Below, one piece after another: positions 1 to 7,597 of a stretch of DNA of 11,282 nucleotides; the first letter of the stretch is position 1, and every line of letters starts with the position of its first letter. The DNA is from an uncultured Erysipelotrichaceae bacterium (GTDB lineage: Bacteria; Bacillota_I; Bacilli_A; Erysipelotrichales; Erysipelotrichaceae): positions 1-11,282 of the forward strand of contig OMUX01000251.1 in NCBI GenBank assembly GCA_900314345.1, given 5' to 3'. Under the pieces are notes generated by a model. That model worked only from the letters and a program-made list of their open reading frames with translations, was not told the DNA's origin and did not search any database. The translations under genes were made by a program, and so were the position numbers.

Positions 1-1
1 T

Positions 2-301
2 GCCAGAGCCCTTGCCCTGGATCCGGAGATCATCTACTTTGATGAACCGACTTCTGCACTGGATCCCGAACTGATCGGGGAGGTGCTGGAAGTGATGCAG
101 GAGCTGGCAAAGGAAGGCATGACGATGCTGGTGGTGACCCATGAGATGTCCTTTGCAAGGGATGTCAGCCACCGTACCATCTTCATGGAACACGGTGTCA
201 TTGTGGAACAGGGACTTTCCAGGGAATTCTTCGCTGATCCAAAACAGGAAAGAACGCGTGAATTCCTGCGCATGAATGAGAAAGGAAGACAAATTGTATG
301 A
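2..301 (+). CDS. Polar amino-acid ABC transporter ATP-binding protein, C-terminal part (cut by window start)
   Basis: This is the nucleotide-binding subunit of an amino-acid importer of the GlnQ/TcyC type, which hydrolyses ATP on the cytoplasmic side of the membrane to drive uptake. Only the last 99 residues are present; the Walker A and LSGGQ signature motifs would lie upstream of the window. Visible motifs are the Walker B and D-loop segment IIYFDEPTSALDP, starting ten residues into the visible part, and the H-switch VVTHEM further on. The tail is the usual short one for this family (REFFADP followed by a TREFL-like helix). Its stop codon overlaps the start of the binding-protein gene (ATGA, 298-301), so the two are translationally coupled in one operon. 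The permease gene is not visible and is presumably upstream. Confidence 0.93.
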   Translation, partial: ARALALDPEIIYFDEPTSALDPELIGEVLEVMQELAKEGMTMLVVTHEMSFARDVSHRTIFMEHGVIVEQGLSREFFADPKQERTREFLRMNEKGRQIV

Positions 302-1089
302 AGAAGATCACAGCAGTATTTCTTTCAGGAATCATGGCATTGGCACTGGCAGGCTGCGGAAGTTCTTCCGCAGCTGCAGGAGATGACAGTCTCAGGAAGA
401 TCCAGGATGCCGGAGTGATCCACATTGGTCTGGAAGGGGACTGGCAGCCGTTCTCCTACCATGATGAAAGCGACACATTGGTCGGCTATGATGTAGAAGT
501 TGCAAAGGCAGTGGCTGAGAAGCTTGGCGTTGAGGCAGACATTACGGAAGCACCGTGGGACGGACTTCTCACAGGGCTTGACACCGGTGTGTATGACATT
601 GTTGTCAACGGTGTTGATGTCACAGAGGAACGGCAGAAGGCATTTGATTTCTCCGATCCGTATGCCTATGACCATGTGGATCTTGTTACACTGGCTGACA
701 ATACAGACATCACAACATTCGATGATCTCAAGGGCAGAACCTCCGCAAACTCCACGGGTTCCACCTATGCGGAGCTTGGCGAACAGTACGGTGCCACGGT
801 AAGCAATGTGCCGACACTGGCTGAGACCATGGAACTGGTGCTCAACGGTACTGTGGATGCCACGATCAATGCGGATACTTCTGTGCAGGACTATCTCAAG
901 ACCACCGGCGAAACAAGGCTCAAGGTTGCCGCACAGACCGATGATGTCACGGAATATGCAATCCCGATGAAGAAAGGTTCGGATTCTCTCAGGGAAGCAG
1001 TCAATGATGCGCTGAAACAGCTGCGTGAGGACGGTACCCTGGCAGAGCTTTCCGTGAAGTACTTCGGTGCAGACCTGACAAACAAGTGA
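298..1089 (+). CDS. Amino-acid ABC transporter substrate-binding lipoprotein (possibly cystine)
   Basis: This is the extracellular solute receptor that delivers substrate to the importer encoded just upstream. The 263-residue protein starts with a lipoprotein signal peptide whose lipobox is LAGC, with Cys20 as the predicted lipidated residue, followed by a flexible Ser/Ala linker. The mature part is a type II periplasmic-binding fold (SBP_bac_3 family). It shows the opening WQPFSY segment, the GYDVEVAKAVAEKLG helix, the WDGLLTGLD segment and the TEERQKAFDFSDPY motif, whose Arg112 normally binds the substrate carboxylate. The wording of these motifs and of the FDDLKGRTSANSTGS segment recalls cystine-binding TcyA/TcyJ proteins. 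Cystine is therefore a reasonable but unproven substrate; another polar amino acid is the alternative. The gene overlaps the ATPase gene by four bases and ends just before an intrinsic terminator. Confidence 0.95.
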   Translation: MKKITAVFLSGIMALALAGCGSSSAAAGDDSLRKIQDAGVIHIGLEGDWQPFSYHDESDTLVGYDVEVAKAVAEKLGVEADITEAPWDGLLTGLDTGVYDIVVNGVDVTEERQKAFDFSDPYAYDHVDLVTLADNTDITTFDDLKGRTSANSTGSTYAELGEQYGATVSNVPTLAETMELVLNGTVDATINADTSVQDYLKTTGETRLKVAAQTDDVTEYAIPMKKGSDSLREAVNDALKQLREDGTLAELSVKYFGADLTNK

Positions 1090-1096
1090 GTGTATG

Positions 1097-1126
1097 AAGG
1101 AATATGGCAATGCTGTATTCCTTTTT
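1097..1126 (+). terminator. Intrinsic terminator after the amino-acid transporter operon
   Basis: An 8-bp perfect stem, AAGGAATA (1097-1104) pairing with TATTCCTT (1116-1123), continues inward through two G-T wobbles and two G-C pairs to a 3-base loop. Five T residues (1122-1126) overlap and follow the right arm. It lies 8 bases after the stop of the binding-protein gene. A longer in-frame start for the next gene (ATG at 1104) falls inside this hairpin and is therefore unlikely to be used. Confidence 0.75.
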
Positions 1127-1163
1127 CGTATGCGGTAAAATGGTAACAGTGAGGTCATCAAGC

Positions 1164-1835
1164 ATGTTAGAGGAAATCAAGAGACACGTCATGGACGTGG
1201 CAAAGCGTGCCCAGGATGAGGGCATGTGCAAGCATAAGTCAGGAAACTTTTCCCAGAGGGATCCTGAGACAGGATACATCGTTGTTACCCCTTCCGGTGT
1301 GGACCGCAAGGATCTGCAGGTGCGGGACATGGTGGTCATGGATCTGGACGGGAATGTCATCGAAAATCCTACGGGACTGAAACCCACCAGTGAAGCGATG
1401 ATGCATATCGTGATCTACAAGGAACGTCCGGATGTCATGGCGGTTGCCCATACCCATTCCATGTATGCGACAACATTTGCCGTATTGAACAAACCCGTTC
1501 CGGCAGTGGTCTATGAGATGTTCAATCTCAATGCAAAGAAGGGCAGGATTCCAGTGGCCCCCTATGGCAGGCCGGGCACAAAGGAACTTGCAGAATCCGT
1601 TGTGGACTGTGTCCATGAGTCCGACGGTTTCCTTCTGCAGGCGCATGGATCCGTGGCTGTGGATGAAAAGGATATCGAAGGTGCCTATCTCAAGGTATCC
1701 TACGTGGAAGAGCTCAGCGAGCTGTACTACCATACACTGAGTGTCAACGGCGGAAAGGAACCGCCTGTTCTTCCGGCAGAGGAACTGCAGAAGTGGTCCT
1801 ATCCGAAGGAAATTCATTTCCAGAAAGAAAAGTAA
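1164..1835 (+). CDS. Class II aldolase/adducin family protein (L-fuculose-phosphate aldolase-like)
   Basis: This is a zinc-dependent class II sugar-phosphate aldolase or epimerase, of the family including FucA (fuculose-1-phosphate to dihydroxyacetone phosphate plus lactaldehyde) and AraD. From the ATG at 1164 it has 223 residues, normal for the family. Visible residues are the phosphate-binding SGN (26-28) and TPSG (42-45), the catalytic Glu77 in PTSE, the zinc ligands His96 and His98 in AHTH, and His161 in QAHG. I chose 1164 because GAGG at 1151-1154 is correctly spaced, family similarity begins at LEEIKRHV, and the earlier in-frame ATG at 1104 sits in the preceding terminator (another lies at 1140). 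No sugar kinase or isomerase is adjacent, so the substrate is open: fuculose-, rhamnulose- or ribulose-phosphate, or an S-methylthioribulose-type salvage intermediate. The family call is secure but the exact activity is not. Confidence 0.9.
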   Translation: MLEEIKRHVMDVAKRAQDEGMCKHKSGNFSQRDPETGYIVVTPSGVDRKDLQVRDMVVMDLDGNVIENPTGLKPTSEAMMHIVIYKERPDVMAVAHTHSMYATTFAVLNKPVPAVVYEMFNLNAKKGRIPVAPYGRPGTKELAESVVDCVHESDGFLLQAHGSVAVDEKDIEGAYLKVSYVEELSELYYHTLSVNGGKEPPVLPAEELQKWSYPKEIHFQKEK

Positions 1836-1839
1836 CAGA

Positions 1840-1862
1840 CATGCCGGTCATTGACCGGCATG
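1840..1862. repeat. Perfect 23-bp palindrome (11-bp arms, 1-bp centre) between the aldolase and the TerB gene
   Basis: The arm CATGCCGGTCA (1840-1850) is repeated in inverted orientation at 1852-1862 around the single base T1851. As RNA it would fold into a 10-bp GC-rich stem with a 3-base loop. No T tract follows the right arm, so it is not a standard intrinsic terminator. It could be an operator for the downstream trio, a factor-assisted terminator, or a structure that stabilises the aldolase mRNA. It starts 4 bases after the aldolase stop and ends 18 bases before the AGGAGG of the next gene. Confidence 0.7.
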
Positions 1863-1880
1863 CATTCGCTGTGTGAGGAA

Positions 1881-1886
1881 AGGAGG
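1881..1886 (+). promoter_or_regulatory. Consensus ribosome binding site of the TerB gene
   Basis: AGGAGG lies 5 bases before the ATG at 1892. It is the strongest of the three ribosome binding sites in the trio and fixes the start of the 645-residue protein, including its extra N-terminal domain. Confidence 0.85.
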
Positions 1887-1891
1887 AAAGC

Positions 1892-3829
1892 ATGGAGGAC
1901 AGTCTTGCCGCATCCGTCATTGAATACTGTCGAAGAAGATTCCATGCCCAGGTGTATTCCCTGGATTTTTCCTCTGGCCAGCAGGTGATCCTGCGGCATG
2001 AAAGCACAGGAAGATGGTACGGGGTTCTGGAGGATGAAGAACACCTTTCCCTGCACTGCGGGAAACTGCTGGTGTATCAGATGAGCGGAAACTTCGGCTT
2101 TTCAAAGCCTGTGAAGCAAAGCCCTGAGGAATGGATTGCTGTTCACCTGGACGGCTCTGTTTCCGAAGAGACGATCCGACAGCTTCTGTTAGCTTCCTTC
2201 CGTTACACGGACCTTCCGGAAGCCAGTGAGCTTTCCTGTCTGGAAGAGGAGGAAAGCAAAGGGGATCATACCGTCAATGTCGCTCTGGAGGAAAGCAGGG
2301 AAAGATCCCTGAAGGAACAGGTGCGCATTACGGAAGGCTATGAGGAACAGGCGATTCACTGGAAGCAGCCGCCGGTGAAGAAACAGCTTCCGGATGTGCT
2401 GCAGAAGATGAAGAACATCCGTCTTTCCCGGCTGACCATGAACTGGGATCAGCGCATGGCAGAAGAGTTTTATCTTCAGGCACTTTGTGCAAAGGATTAT
2501 GAAGATGACTTTCCCTTCCATGGCAGGTTTGTCTGTATGCGGCCGGCCTACCGTCTGATGGATGACAGACAGCTGCGAGGCTACTTTGCATGGCGGACGA
2601 AGTTTCACCACAATGAAGAAACAGACCTGGATGAAGAAACACAGCTTTCCTTTGCCTTTCTTCGTGTCTATGAGATTCTCAACGGAATCATGGATGACAA
2701 GGAGGCAGGCTTTCAGGAACTGCTGAAGATCCAGGAAGAGTACGGGAAGAATGCAGTCATCCTTTCGTATCAGCTGAAAGACTGGATTCATGACTATATC
2801 ATCCGGTATGGGCTGCAGGAACATGTCAGCCCTGAATATTTTCCGGAAATCAAAACGGATGATTTCCTGGTCGTGCTGGAACATCCTGCACAGGCAGAGG
2901 ACGGAACATTCTTTGAGGCACTCTGCAGCCTTGCGGACTACAAGATATTGAAATCCCTGTTTGTAAAGAAGAATCCTGAAAAGGCAGCGGCGCTTCTCAG
3001 ACGCATCTGTGCTGCTCTGGACCAGGCAGTGCAGGAAAAGGAGGACCGCTCACTTGTGACAAAGTGTTTCGGAGACGGGGCAGGCATCCGTCAGTATACA
3101 AATCTCTTCCGCAATGCCATATATTTTGACAGCGGAAGAAATGAGAAAATACCGGAATTCCGGATTGATGCCATCCGCAGCTATGCAAGGGACACACAAG
3201 GATACTGGCTTCTCAAAAGCCCGTATGTTCTGAAGGGAAGAAGCCAGGCACTGGGAGAACTGATGCGGGAGGCAGACCGGCTGATGCGCCTGTACTATGG
3301 GAAATCCGGAAGCCTCAAGGAGAAGTTTCCTCCGTGTGAATACAAGGATGTCATTGCCAGGGCAATTGATGACTATGAGAAGGAACGCAAGGAGGCACAG
3401 AGGCCAAGGATTCATCTGGACATGTCTTCTCTTTCCAGGATCCGTGAAGATGCGGCTGTGACAAGGGATGCCTTGATTGTGGATGAAGAAGAGGCTCCTG
3501 TGGAAAGAGATGAAATACCGGCTTTGGTGATGGATGAAAAGGAAAAACAACCGGCTGCTGAGACAAAGACAGAAGTGCCGGTACAGAATAATACGGAAGA
3601 ACCGCAGGATCTGCAGAAGTATTTGCTGAAAGCATTGCTGGATGGAACAGCATACAAGGATATGCTGCAGAAGCATCATGCGCAGTTATCAATGCTTGTG
3701 GATCAGATCAATGAGACAATGATGGATGTGGTCGGGGATACGGTCATTGAATTTGACGGAGAAACGCCATCACTCATTGAAGATTATGTGGATGATGTGA
3801 GAAACTGGCTGGAAGAGAACAAGGGGTGA
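1892..3829 (+). CDS. TerB-N/TerB-C domain protein with an MmcQ/YjbR-like N-terminal domain
   Basis: The 645-residue cytoplasmic protein has no signal peptide or membrane segment. Residues 1-107 resemble the MmcQ/YjbR (CyaY-like fold) family: a TGRWYGVLED strand, a polar LSLHCGK strand, then W81 in EEWIAVHLDGSVSEETIRQLLLAS. Residues about 110-165 form an acidic linker. Residues about 165-310 match TerB-N, with the hallmark YRLMDDRQLRGYFAWRTK (220-237) and the helix FAFLRVYEILNGI. The middle part (about 310-470), with its YTNLFRNAIYFD and QGYWLLKSPY segments, is usual in these proteins. The C-terminus is TerB-C: HLDMSSLSRIREDA (508-521), a Glu/Pro-rich linker, then VDQINETMMDVVGDTVIEFDG and the final helix. 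TerB-domain proteins are linked to tellurite and stress systems; no enzyme activity is visible. It leads a three-gene operon with a BrxD-like ATPase and an Lhr-like helicase, suggesting a scaffold, sensor or regulator. The MmcQ-like call rests on motif memory and is less sure than the TerB call. Confidence 0.87.
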   Translation: MEDSLAASVIEYCRRRFHAQVYSLDFSSGQQVILRHESTGRWYGVLEDEEHLSLHCGKLLVYQMSGNFGFSKPVKQSPEEWIAVHLDGSVSEETIRQLLLASFRYTDLPEASELSCLEEEESKGDHTVNVALEESRERSLKEQVRITEGYEEQAIHWKQPPVKKQLPDVLQKMKNIRLSRLTMNWDQRMAEEFYLQALCAKDYEDDFPFHGRFVCMRPAYRLMDDRQLRGYFAWRTKFHHNEETDLDEETQLSFAFLRVYEILNGIMDDKEAGFQELLKIQEEYGKNAVILSYQLKDWIHDYIIRYGLQEHVSPEYFPEIKTDDFLVVLEHPAQAEDGTFFEALCSLADYKILKSLFVKKNPEKAAALLRRICAALDQAVQEKEDRSLVTKCFGDGAGIRQYTNLFRNAIYFDSGRNEKIPEFRIDAIRSYARDTQGYWLLKSPYVLKGRSQALGELMREADRLMRLYYGKSGSLKEKFPPCEYKDVIARAIDDYEKERKEAQRPRIHLDMSSLSRIREDAAVTRDALIVDEEEAPVERDEIPALVMDEKEKQPAAETKTEVPVQNNTEEPQDLQKYLLKALLDGTAYKDMLQKHHAQLSMLVDQINETMMDVVGDTVIEFDGETPSLIEDYVDDVRNWLEENKG

Positions 3830-3833
3830 GGAT

Positions 3834-5189
3834 ATGGCAGAAAACAGGAAAGTACCGAAGCGGATTGCAGGTGTGATCATCAATTCCCTCAAGGGAGGCG
3901 TTGTGCCGAGAATCGGTCTGCCGTATATCACCGTGGGAAGAAGAAGAGAGATCGAAGCTATCCTGCATGATGTGGATGTGATCATGGAAGGCGGAGCTTC
4001 CTTCCGCTTCATTGAAGGAAAGTACGGCAGCGGGAAGAGCTTCATGCTGCAGACCATCCGTGGCTATGTCATGGACAGGAACTTCGTGGTTGTTGATGCG
4101 GATCTTTCGCCGGAAAGAAGGCTGCAGGGAACCAAGGGACAGGGGCTTGCCACCTACCGGGAACTGATGCGCAACATGTCCACAAAGACAAGGCCGGAAG
4201 GCGGGGCTTTGACACTGATCCTTGACCGCTGGGTGAGCAGTGTGAAGAATGAGACCCTGGAAGAGATGCAGAAGGAGACCGGCAGGGAAGTGAACCTGGA
4301 TGATCCTGCATACCGGACAAGGGTGGAAGGAAAGATCCGCAGTGTTGTTTCCTCCATGCAGGAGCTGGTTCATGGCTTTGACTTTGCAAGGCTTCTGACG
4401 CAGTACTATCAGGCATGTGAAAACGGCGATGATGAACGCAAGGGATATGTCCTGAAGTGGTTCCGCGGGGAATACATGCTCAAAAGCGAGGCAAAGAGCG
4501 AACTTGGGGTATCCGTGATCATCGGTGATGATGACTGGTATGACTACCTCAAGCTGTTTGCCGGATTCCTTGTGCAGGCAGGCTACAGCGGAATGATGGT
4601 CATGATTGATGAACTGGTGAATATCTACAAGATTCCCAATGCCATTTCCAGACAGTACAACTATGAAAAGATCCTGACGATGTACAACGACACCATGCAG
4701 GGCAAGGCAAGATATCTTGGCATCATCATGTGCGGGACCCCGCAGTGTGTGGAAGACAAGCACCGCGGCATCTACAGCTATGAAGCATTGAGATCCAGGC
4801 TGGCGGACGGAAAGTTCTCCAGTGAGGGAAACAGGGATTTACTCGCACCGGTGATTCATCTGGAACCATTGTCGGCAGAAGAAATGCTTGTTCTGACCGG
4901 CAAACTGGCAGAGATTCATGCTCAGCTGTACGGGTATGAGATGAAGCTCACAGATGAGGATCTTGCGTCCTTCATCAAGATGGAATATGAACGCATCGGT
5001 GCTGACAGCCACATCACACCGCGTGAAGTGATCCGGGATTTCATCGAGCTTCTGGATCTTCTGTACCAGAATCCGGATCAGTCTGCAGCGCAGCTGCTGC
5101 AGTCGGATTCCTTCACGTTCTCCAAAGCAGATCCTTCAGAAGGCGCTGCAGAACCGGTGCAGGAAGAATTTGCAGAGTTTCAGATCTGA
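3834..5189 (+). CDS. BrxD-like (DUF2791-type) P-loop ATPase
   Basis: This is a 451-residue AAA+/STAND-like ATPase resembling BrxD, the ATP-binding protein of some BREX anti-phage systems. Family marks are the opening IAGVIINSLKGGVVPR and ITVGRRREIEAIL segments, Walker A GKYGSGKS (62-69, Lys68), and a VDADLSPER strand after the first helix. Further marks are Walker B MMVMIDE (254-260, Asp259 and Glu260) and the sensor-like GTPQ at 301-304. The stretch IYSYEALRSRL (313-323) carries candidate arginine fingers. The C-terminal third is a helical domain with PREVIRDFIELLDLL. Motor residues are intact, so it should be an active ATPase. The ATG lies 4 bases after the TerB stop, with GGTGAGG as the ribosome binding site. 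In BREX, BrxD occurs beside the BrxHI helicase, the same pairing seen here. Its role is inferred to be nucleic-acid or complex remodelling. It has no membrane segment. Confidence 0.88.
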   Translation: MAENRKVPKRIAGVIINSLKGGVVPRIGLPYITVGRRREIEAILHDVDVIMEGGASFRFIEGKYGSGKSFMLQTIRGYVMDRNFVVVDADLSPERRLQGTKGQGLATYRELMRNMSTKTRPEGGALTLILDRWVSSVKNETLEEMQKETGREVNLDDPAYRTRVEGKIRSVVSSMQELVHGFDFARLLTQYYQACENGDDERKGYVLKWFRGEYMLKSEAKSELGVSVIIGDDDWYDYLKLFAGFLVQAGYSGMMVMIDELVNIYKIPNAISRQYNYEKILTMYNDTMQGKARYLGIIMCGTPQCVEDKHRGIYSYEALRSRLADGKFSSEGNRDLLAPVIHLEPLSAEEMLVLTGKLAEIHAQLYGYEMKLTDEDLASFIKMEYERIGADSHITPREVIRDFIELLDLLYQNPDQSAAQLLQSDSFTFSKADPSEGAAEPVQEEFAEFQI

Positions 5190-5197
5190 GGCGGAAC

Positions 5198-7516
5198 ATG
5201 GATATCTTTGAACGCTATGCACCATTCATCCAGGATTACATCTACCAGAACAGCTGGCAGAGCCTGAGGTCTGTACAGACTGCCGCAGGAGATGCCATTT
5301 TCAACACGGAAGACAATGTGCTGATCTGTGCTTCCACAGCTTCCGGAAAGACAGAAGCAGCCTTCTTCCCGATCCTGACCCTGCTGGATGAAAATCCCAG
5401 CAGTTCCGTGGGTGTCATGTACATCGGACCGCTGAAGGCATTGATCAACGACCAGTTCCTGCGTCTCAATGATCTTTGTGCAGAGGCACAGATTCCGGTA
5501 TGGCACTGGCATGGGGATGTATCACAGACCGAGAAACGGCGTCTGATGAAGAAGCCTTCCGGCATCCTGCAGATCACTCCGGAATCCCTGGAGGCGATGA
5601 TGCTGCACAGACATGCGGCACTGGTGAAGTTGTTCGGGGATCTGCGGTTCATTGTCATTGATGAGCTGCACTCCCTGATGCGGGGAGACAGAGGCGGGCA
5701 GACCCTGTGTCTGATTGAACGGCTGTGCCGCATTGCCGGCTGCCATCCAAGAAGAATCGGTCTTTCTGCGACCATCGGTGATCCGGTGATGGCGGGAAGA
5801 TTCCTTTCTGCCGGAAGCGGCAGAGGCTGTGTCATTCCGAAGGTGACGGAAAAGGGACAGACATGGCGGCTCTCCATGGAGCACTTCTTTACAAGCGGAA
5901 GCCAGACTGGTGATCCGGACTACAAAGGCTTTGTGAATGAAGCAGTGCAGGAACAGGCCTCTTCTGCCCTGGCAGAAAAAACCGATTCCGCACCGGAGGC
6001 GGCAGATCCTGCCATGGCGTATATCTTTGAACATACCAGAGGCAGGAAGTGCCTGGTCTTCTGCAATTCCCGTGAAGAAGCAGAGGCTGTGACCACAACC
6101 CTGCGGCAGTACTGTGAACTGAAGAAGGAACCGGACCGGTTCCTGATCCATCATGGAAACCTGTCCGCATCCCTGCGGCAGGGGGCAGAAGAGGAAATGC
6201 GGGATGAAGCTTCTGCTTTGACGACCGTGACAACAGCCACCCTGGAGCTTGGCATTGATATCGGAAAACTGGAGCGTGCCTTCCAGATCAACGCACCCTT
6301 TACCGTATCCTCCTTCCTGCAGCGCATGGGAAGAACCGGAAGAAGAAGTCTTCCTCCGGAAATGTGGTTTGTCATGCAGGAAGACCCGCACATGCCAAGG
6401 GACCTCATGCCGGACTGCATTCCCTGGTATCTGATCCAGGGCATTGCCCTGATCCAGCTTTACCGTGAAGAAAAGTGGGTGGAACCGCCGCGCCTGGACC
6501 GGCTTCCTTTCAGTCTGCTGTATCATCAGACCATGAGCACACTGGCCTCTTCCGGGGAAATGTCACCGGCACAGCTGGCATCCTCTGTTCTTTCTTTGTC
6601 CGTGTTCCACCGCATTACACAGGAAGACTACAAGGTGCTTTTAAGGCACCTTCTGGAAATTGATCATATTCAGAGAACGGAACAGGGCGGTCTGATTGTC
6701 GGTGTCGCCGGAGAGAGGATCACGAACAATTTCAGATTCTACGCGGTCTTCCAGGAAAATGAGGAATACACCGTCAGAAGCGAATCCCAGGAGATCGGCA
6801 CATTGGTTGCCCCGCCCCCTGCAGGAGAAAAGATCGCCATTGCCGGACATACCTGGCTGGTGGATGAAGTGGACCGCAAGCGCCATGTTGTCTACTGCAC
6901 GATGGTCAAGGGAAAGGTGCCTGCCTACTTCGGGGAGGTGGCAGGAGACATCAACACGAAGATCCTGGAACGCATGAAGAACCTGCTTGCGGAGTCTGAA
7001 AATACTACATACCCGTATCTCATGAAGAACGCAGCCGCAAGACTGACACAGGCAAGACACATGGCACAGGAGGCAGGACTGACACAGAAGCCGCTGGTAT
7101 ATCTGGGCGGCAATATGTGGGCCTTGTTTCCATGGCTTGGCACCTATGCCTTCCTTGCCATGGAACGCTTCCTGAAGCTGAAGTGCGGCGAACAGCTTGG
7201 CCTCAAGAGTCTGGATCCAAGAAGACCGTACTACATGATCTTCTCCATGGATGCCGGAGAACAGGATTTCTACCGCATCGCTGTACAGGAAGCGGAAAAG
7301 AATATCGATCCCATGGATCTTCTGTATCCAAAGGAGATACCGACATTTGACAAGTATGATGAATTCCTCCCGGATGAACTGCTGCGCAAAGGTTTTGCCA
7401 TGGGCGTGCTGGATGTCAAGGGCATGCAGGAACGGGTGCTTTCCTGGAAGGAATACCTGCAGCAGAAGCTTGGCTCTGCAAAGGAAGATACACCGCTGGA
7501 TCCGCACTGGTCCTGA
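5198..7516 (+). CDS. Lhr-like (BrxHI-like) superfamily II DEAD/DEAH-box helicase
   Basis: This is an ATP-dependent nucleic-acid helicase of 772 residues, much shorter than full-length Lhr. All core motifs are present. The order is Q-motif region QSLRSVQ (21-27), motif I ASTASGKT (45-52), motif Ia-like IGPLKALINDQ, TPESLEAM, and motif II DELH (155-158), then motif III SAT (190-192). RecA2 carries motif IV CLVFCNSREEAE (285-296), HHGNLS, motif V TLELGIDIG and motif VI QRMGRTGRR (375-383). Residues about 245-270 form an Ala/Glu-rich linker between the RecA lobes. The remaining 370 residues should form the winged-helix and Lhr-type accessory domains; no zinc finger or nuclease motif is seen there. 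The gene begins 8 bases after the ATPase stop with GAGGCGG as its ribosome binding site, so it is the third member of the trio and its likely mechanical effector. Stand-alone Lhr-type repair helicases are the alternative reading, but linkage to the BrxD-like ATPase favours the BrxHI grouping. Confidence 0.94.
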   Translation: MDIFERYAPFIQDYIYQNSWQSLRSVQTAAGDAIFNTEDNVLICASTASGKTEAAFFPILTLLDENPSSSVGVMYIGPLKALINDQFLRLNDLCAEAQIPVWHWHGDVSQTEKRRLMKKPSGILQITPESLEAMMLHRHAALVKLFGDLRFIVIDELHSLMRGDRGGQTLCLIERLCRIAGCHPRRIGLSATIGDPVMAGRFLSAGSGRGCVIPKVTEKGQTWRLSMEHFFTSGSQTGDPDYKGFVNEAVQEQASSALAEKTDSAPEAADPAMAYIFEHTRGRKCLVFCNSREEAEAVTTTLRQYCELKKEPDRFLIHHGNLSASLRQGAEEEMRDEASALTTVTTATLELGIDIGKLERAFQINAPFTVSSFLQRMGRTGRRSLPPEMWFVMQEDPHMPRDLMPDCIPWYLIQGIALIQLYREEKWVEPPRLDRLPFSLLYHQTMSTLASSGEMSPAQLASSVLSLSVFHRITQEDYKVLLRHLLEIDHIQRTEQGGLIVGVAGERITNNFRFYAVFQENEEYTVRSESQEIGTLVAPPPAGEKIAIAGHTWLVDEVDRKRHVVYCTMVKGKVPAYFGEVAGDINTKILERMKNLLAESENTTYPYLMKNAAARLTQARHMAQEAGLTQKPLVYLGGNMWALFPWLGTYAFLAMERFLKLKCGEQLGLKSLDPRRPYYMIFSMDAGEQDFYRIAVQEAEKNIDPMDLLYPKEIPTFDKYDEFLPDELLRKGFAMGVLDVKGMQERVLSWKEYLQQKLGSAKEDTPLDPHWS

Positions 7517-7597
7517 GATAATTACTTTCAAACACGACTGTGAAAGATGCGGTCTCAAATGGAACTGAGGTATACTGGACGCAGAGGTAAAGAATCA

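Noticed and set aside
1136..1141. TAAAAT as a -10 box for the aldolase gene
   Set aside because: No acceptable -35 hexamer is found 16-18 bases upstream, where the terminator stem and loop lie.
1104..1163. Twenty-residue N-terminal extension of the aldolase from ATG 1104
   Set aside because: This ATG lies in the stem of the preceding terminator, lacks a ribosome binding site, and the extension falls outside the usual aldolase domain.
3774..4763. Long open frame of 329 codons on the minus strand, antisense to the ATPase gene
   Set aside because: It lies opposite a well-supported gene with intact motifs, its protein has no recognisable domain and has a composition typical of antisense shadows (rich in His, Leu, Pro), and no ribosome binding site is evident.
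5522..6526. Long open frame of 334 codons on the minus strand, antisense to the helicase gene
   Set aside because: It covers the conserved helicase core on the other strand and shows no motif of its own; it is best explained as a by-product of codon use.
1892..7516. A full BREX phage-defence locus
   Set aside because: Only BrxD-like and BrxHI-like proteins are seen; no PglX methyltransferase, PglZ phosphatase, BrxC, BrxL, BrxA or BrxB homologue is visible in the window.
7525..7546. CTTTCA / TGAAAG inverted repeat after the helicase as a terminator
   Set aside because: The stem is only 6 bp, AT-rich, with a 10-base loop and no T tract following it.
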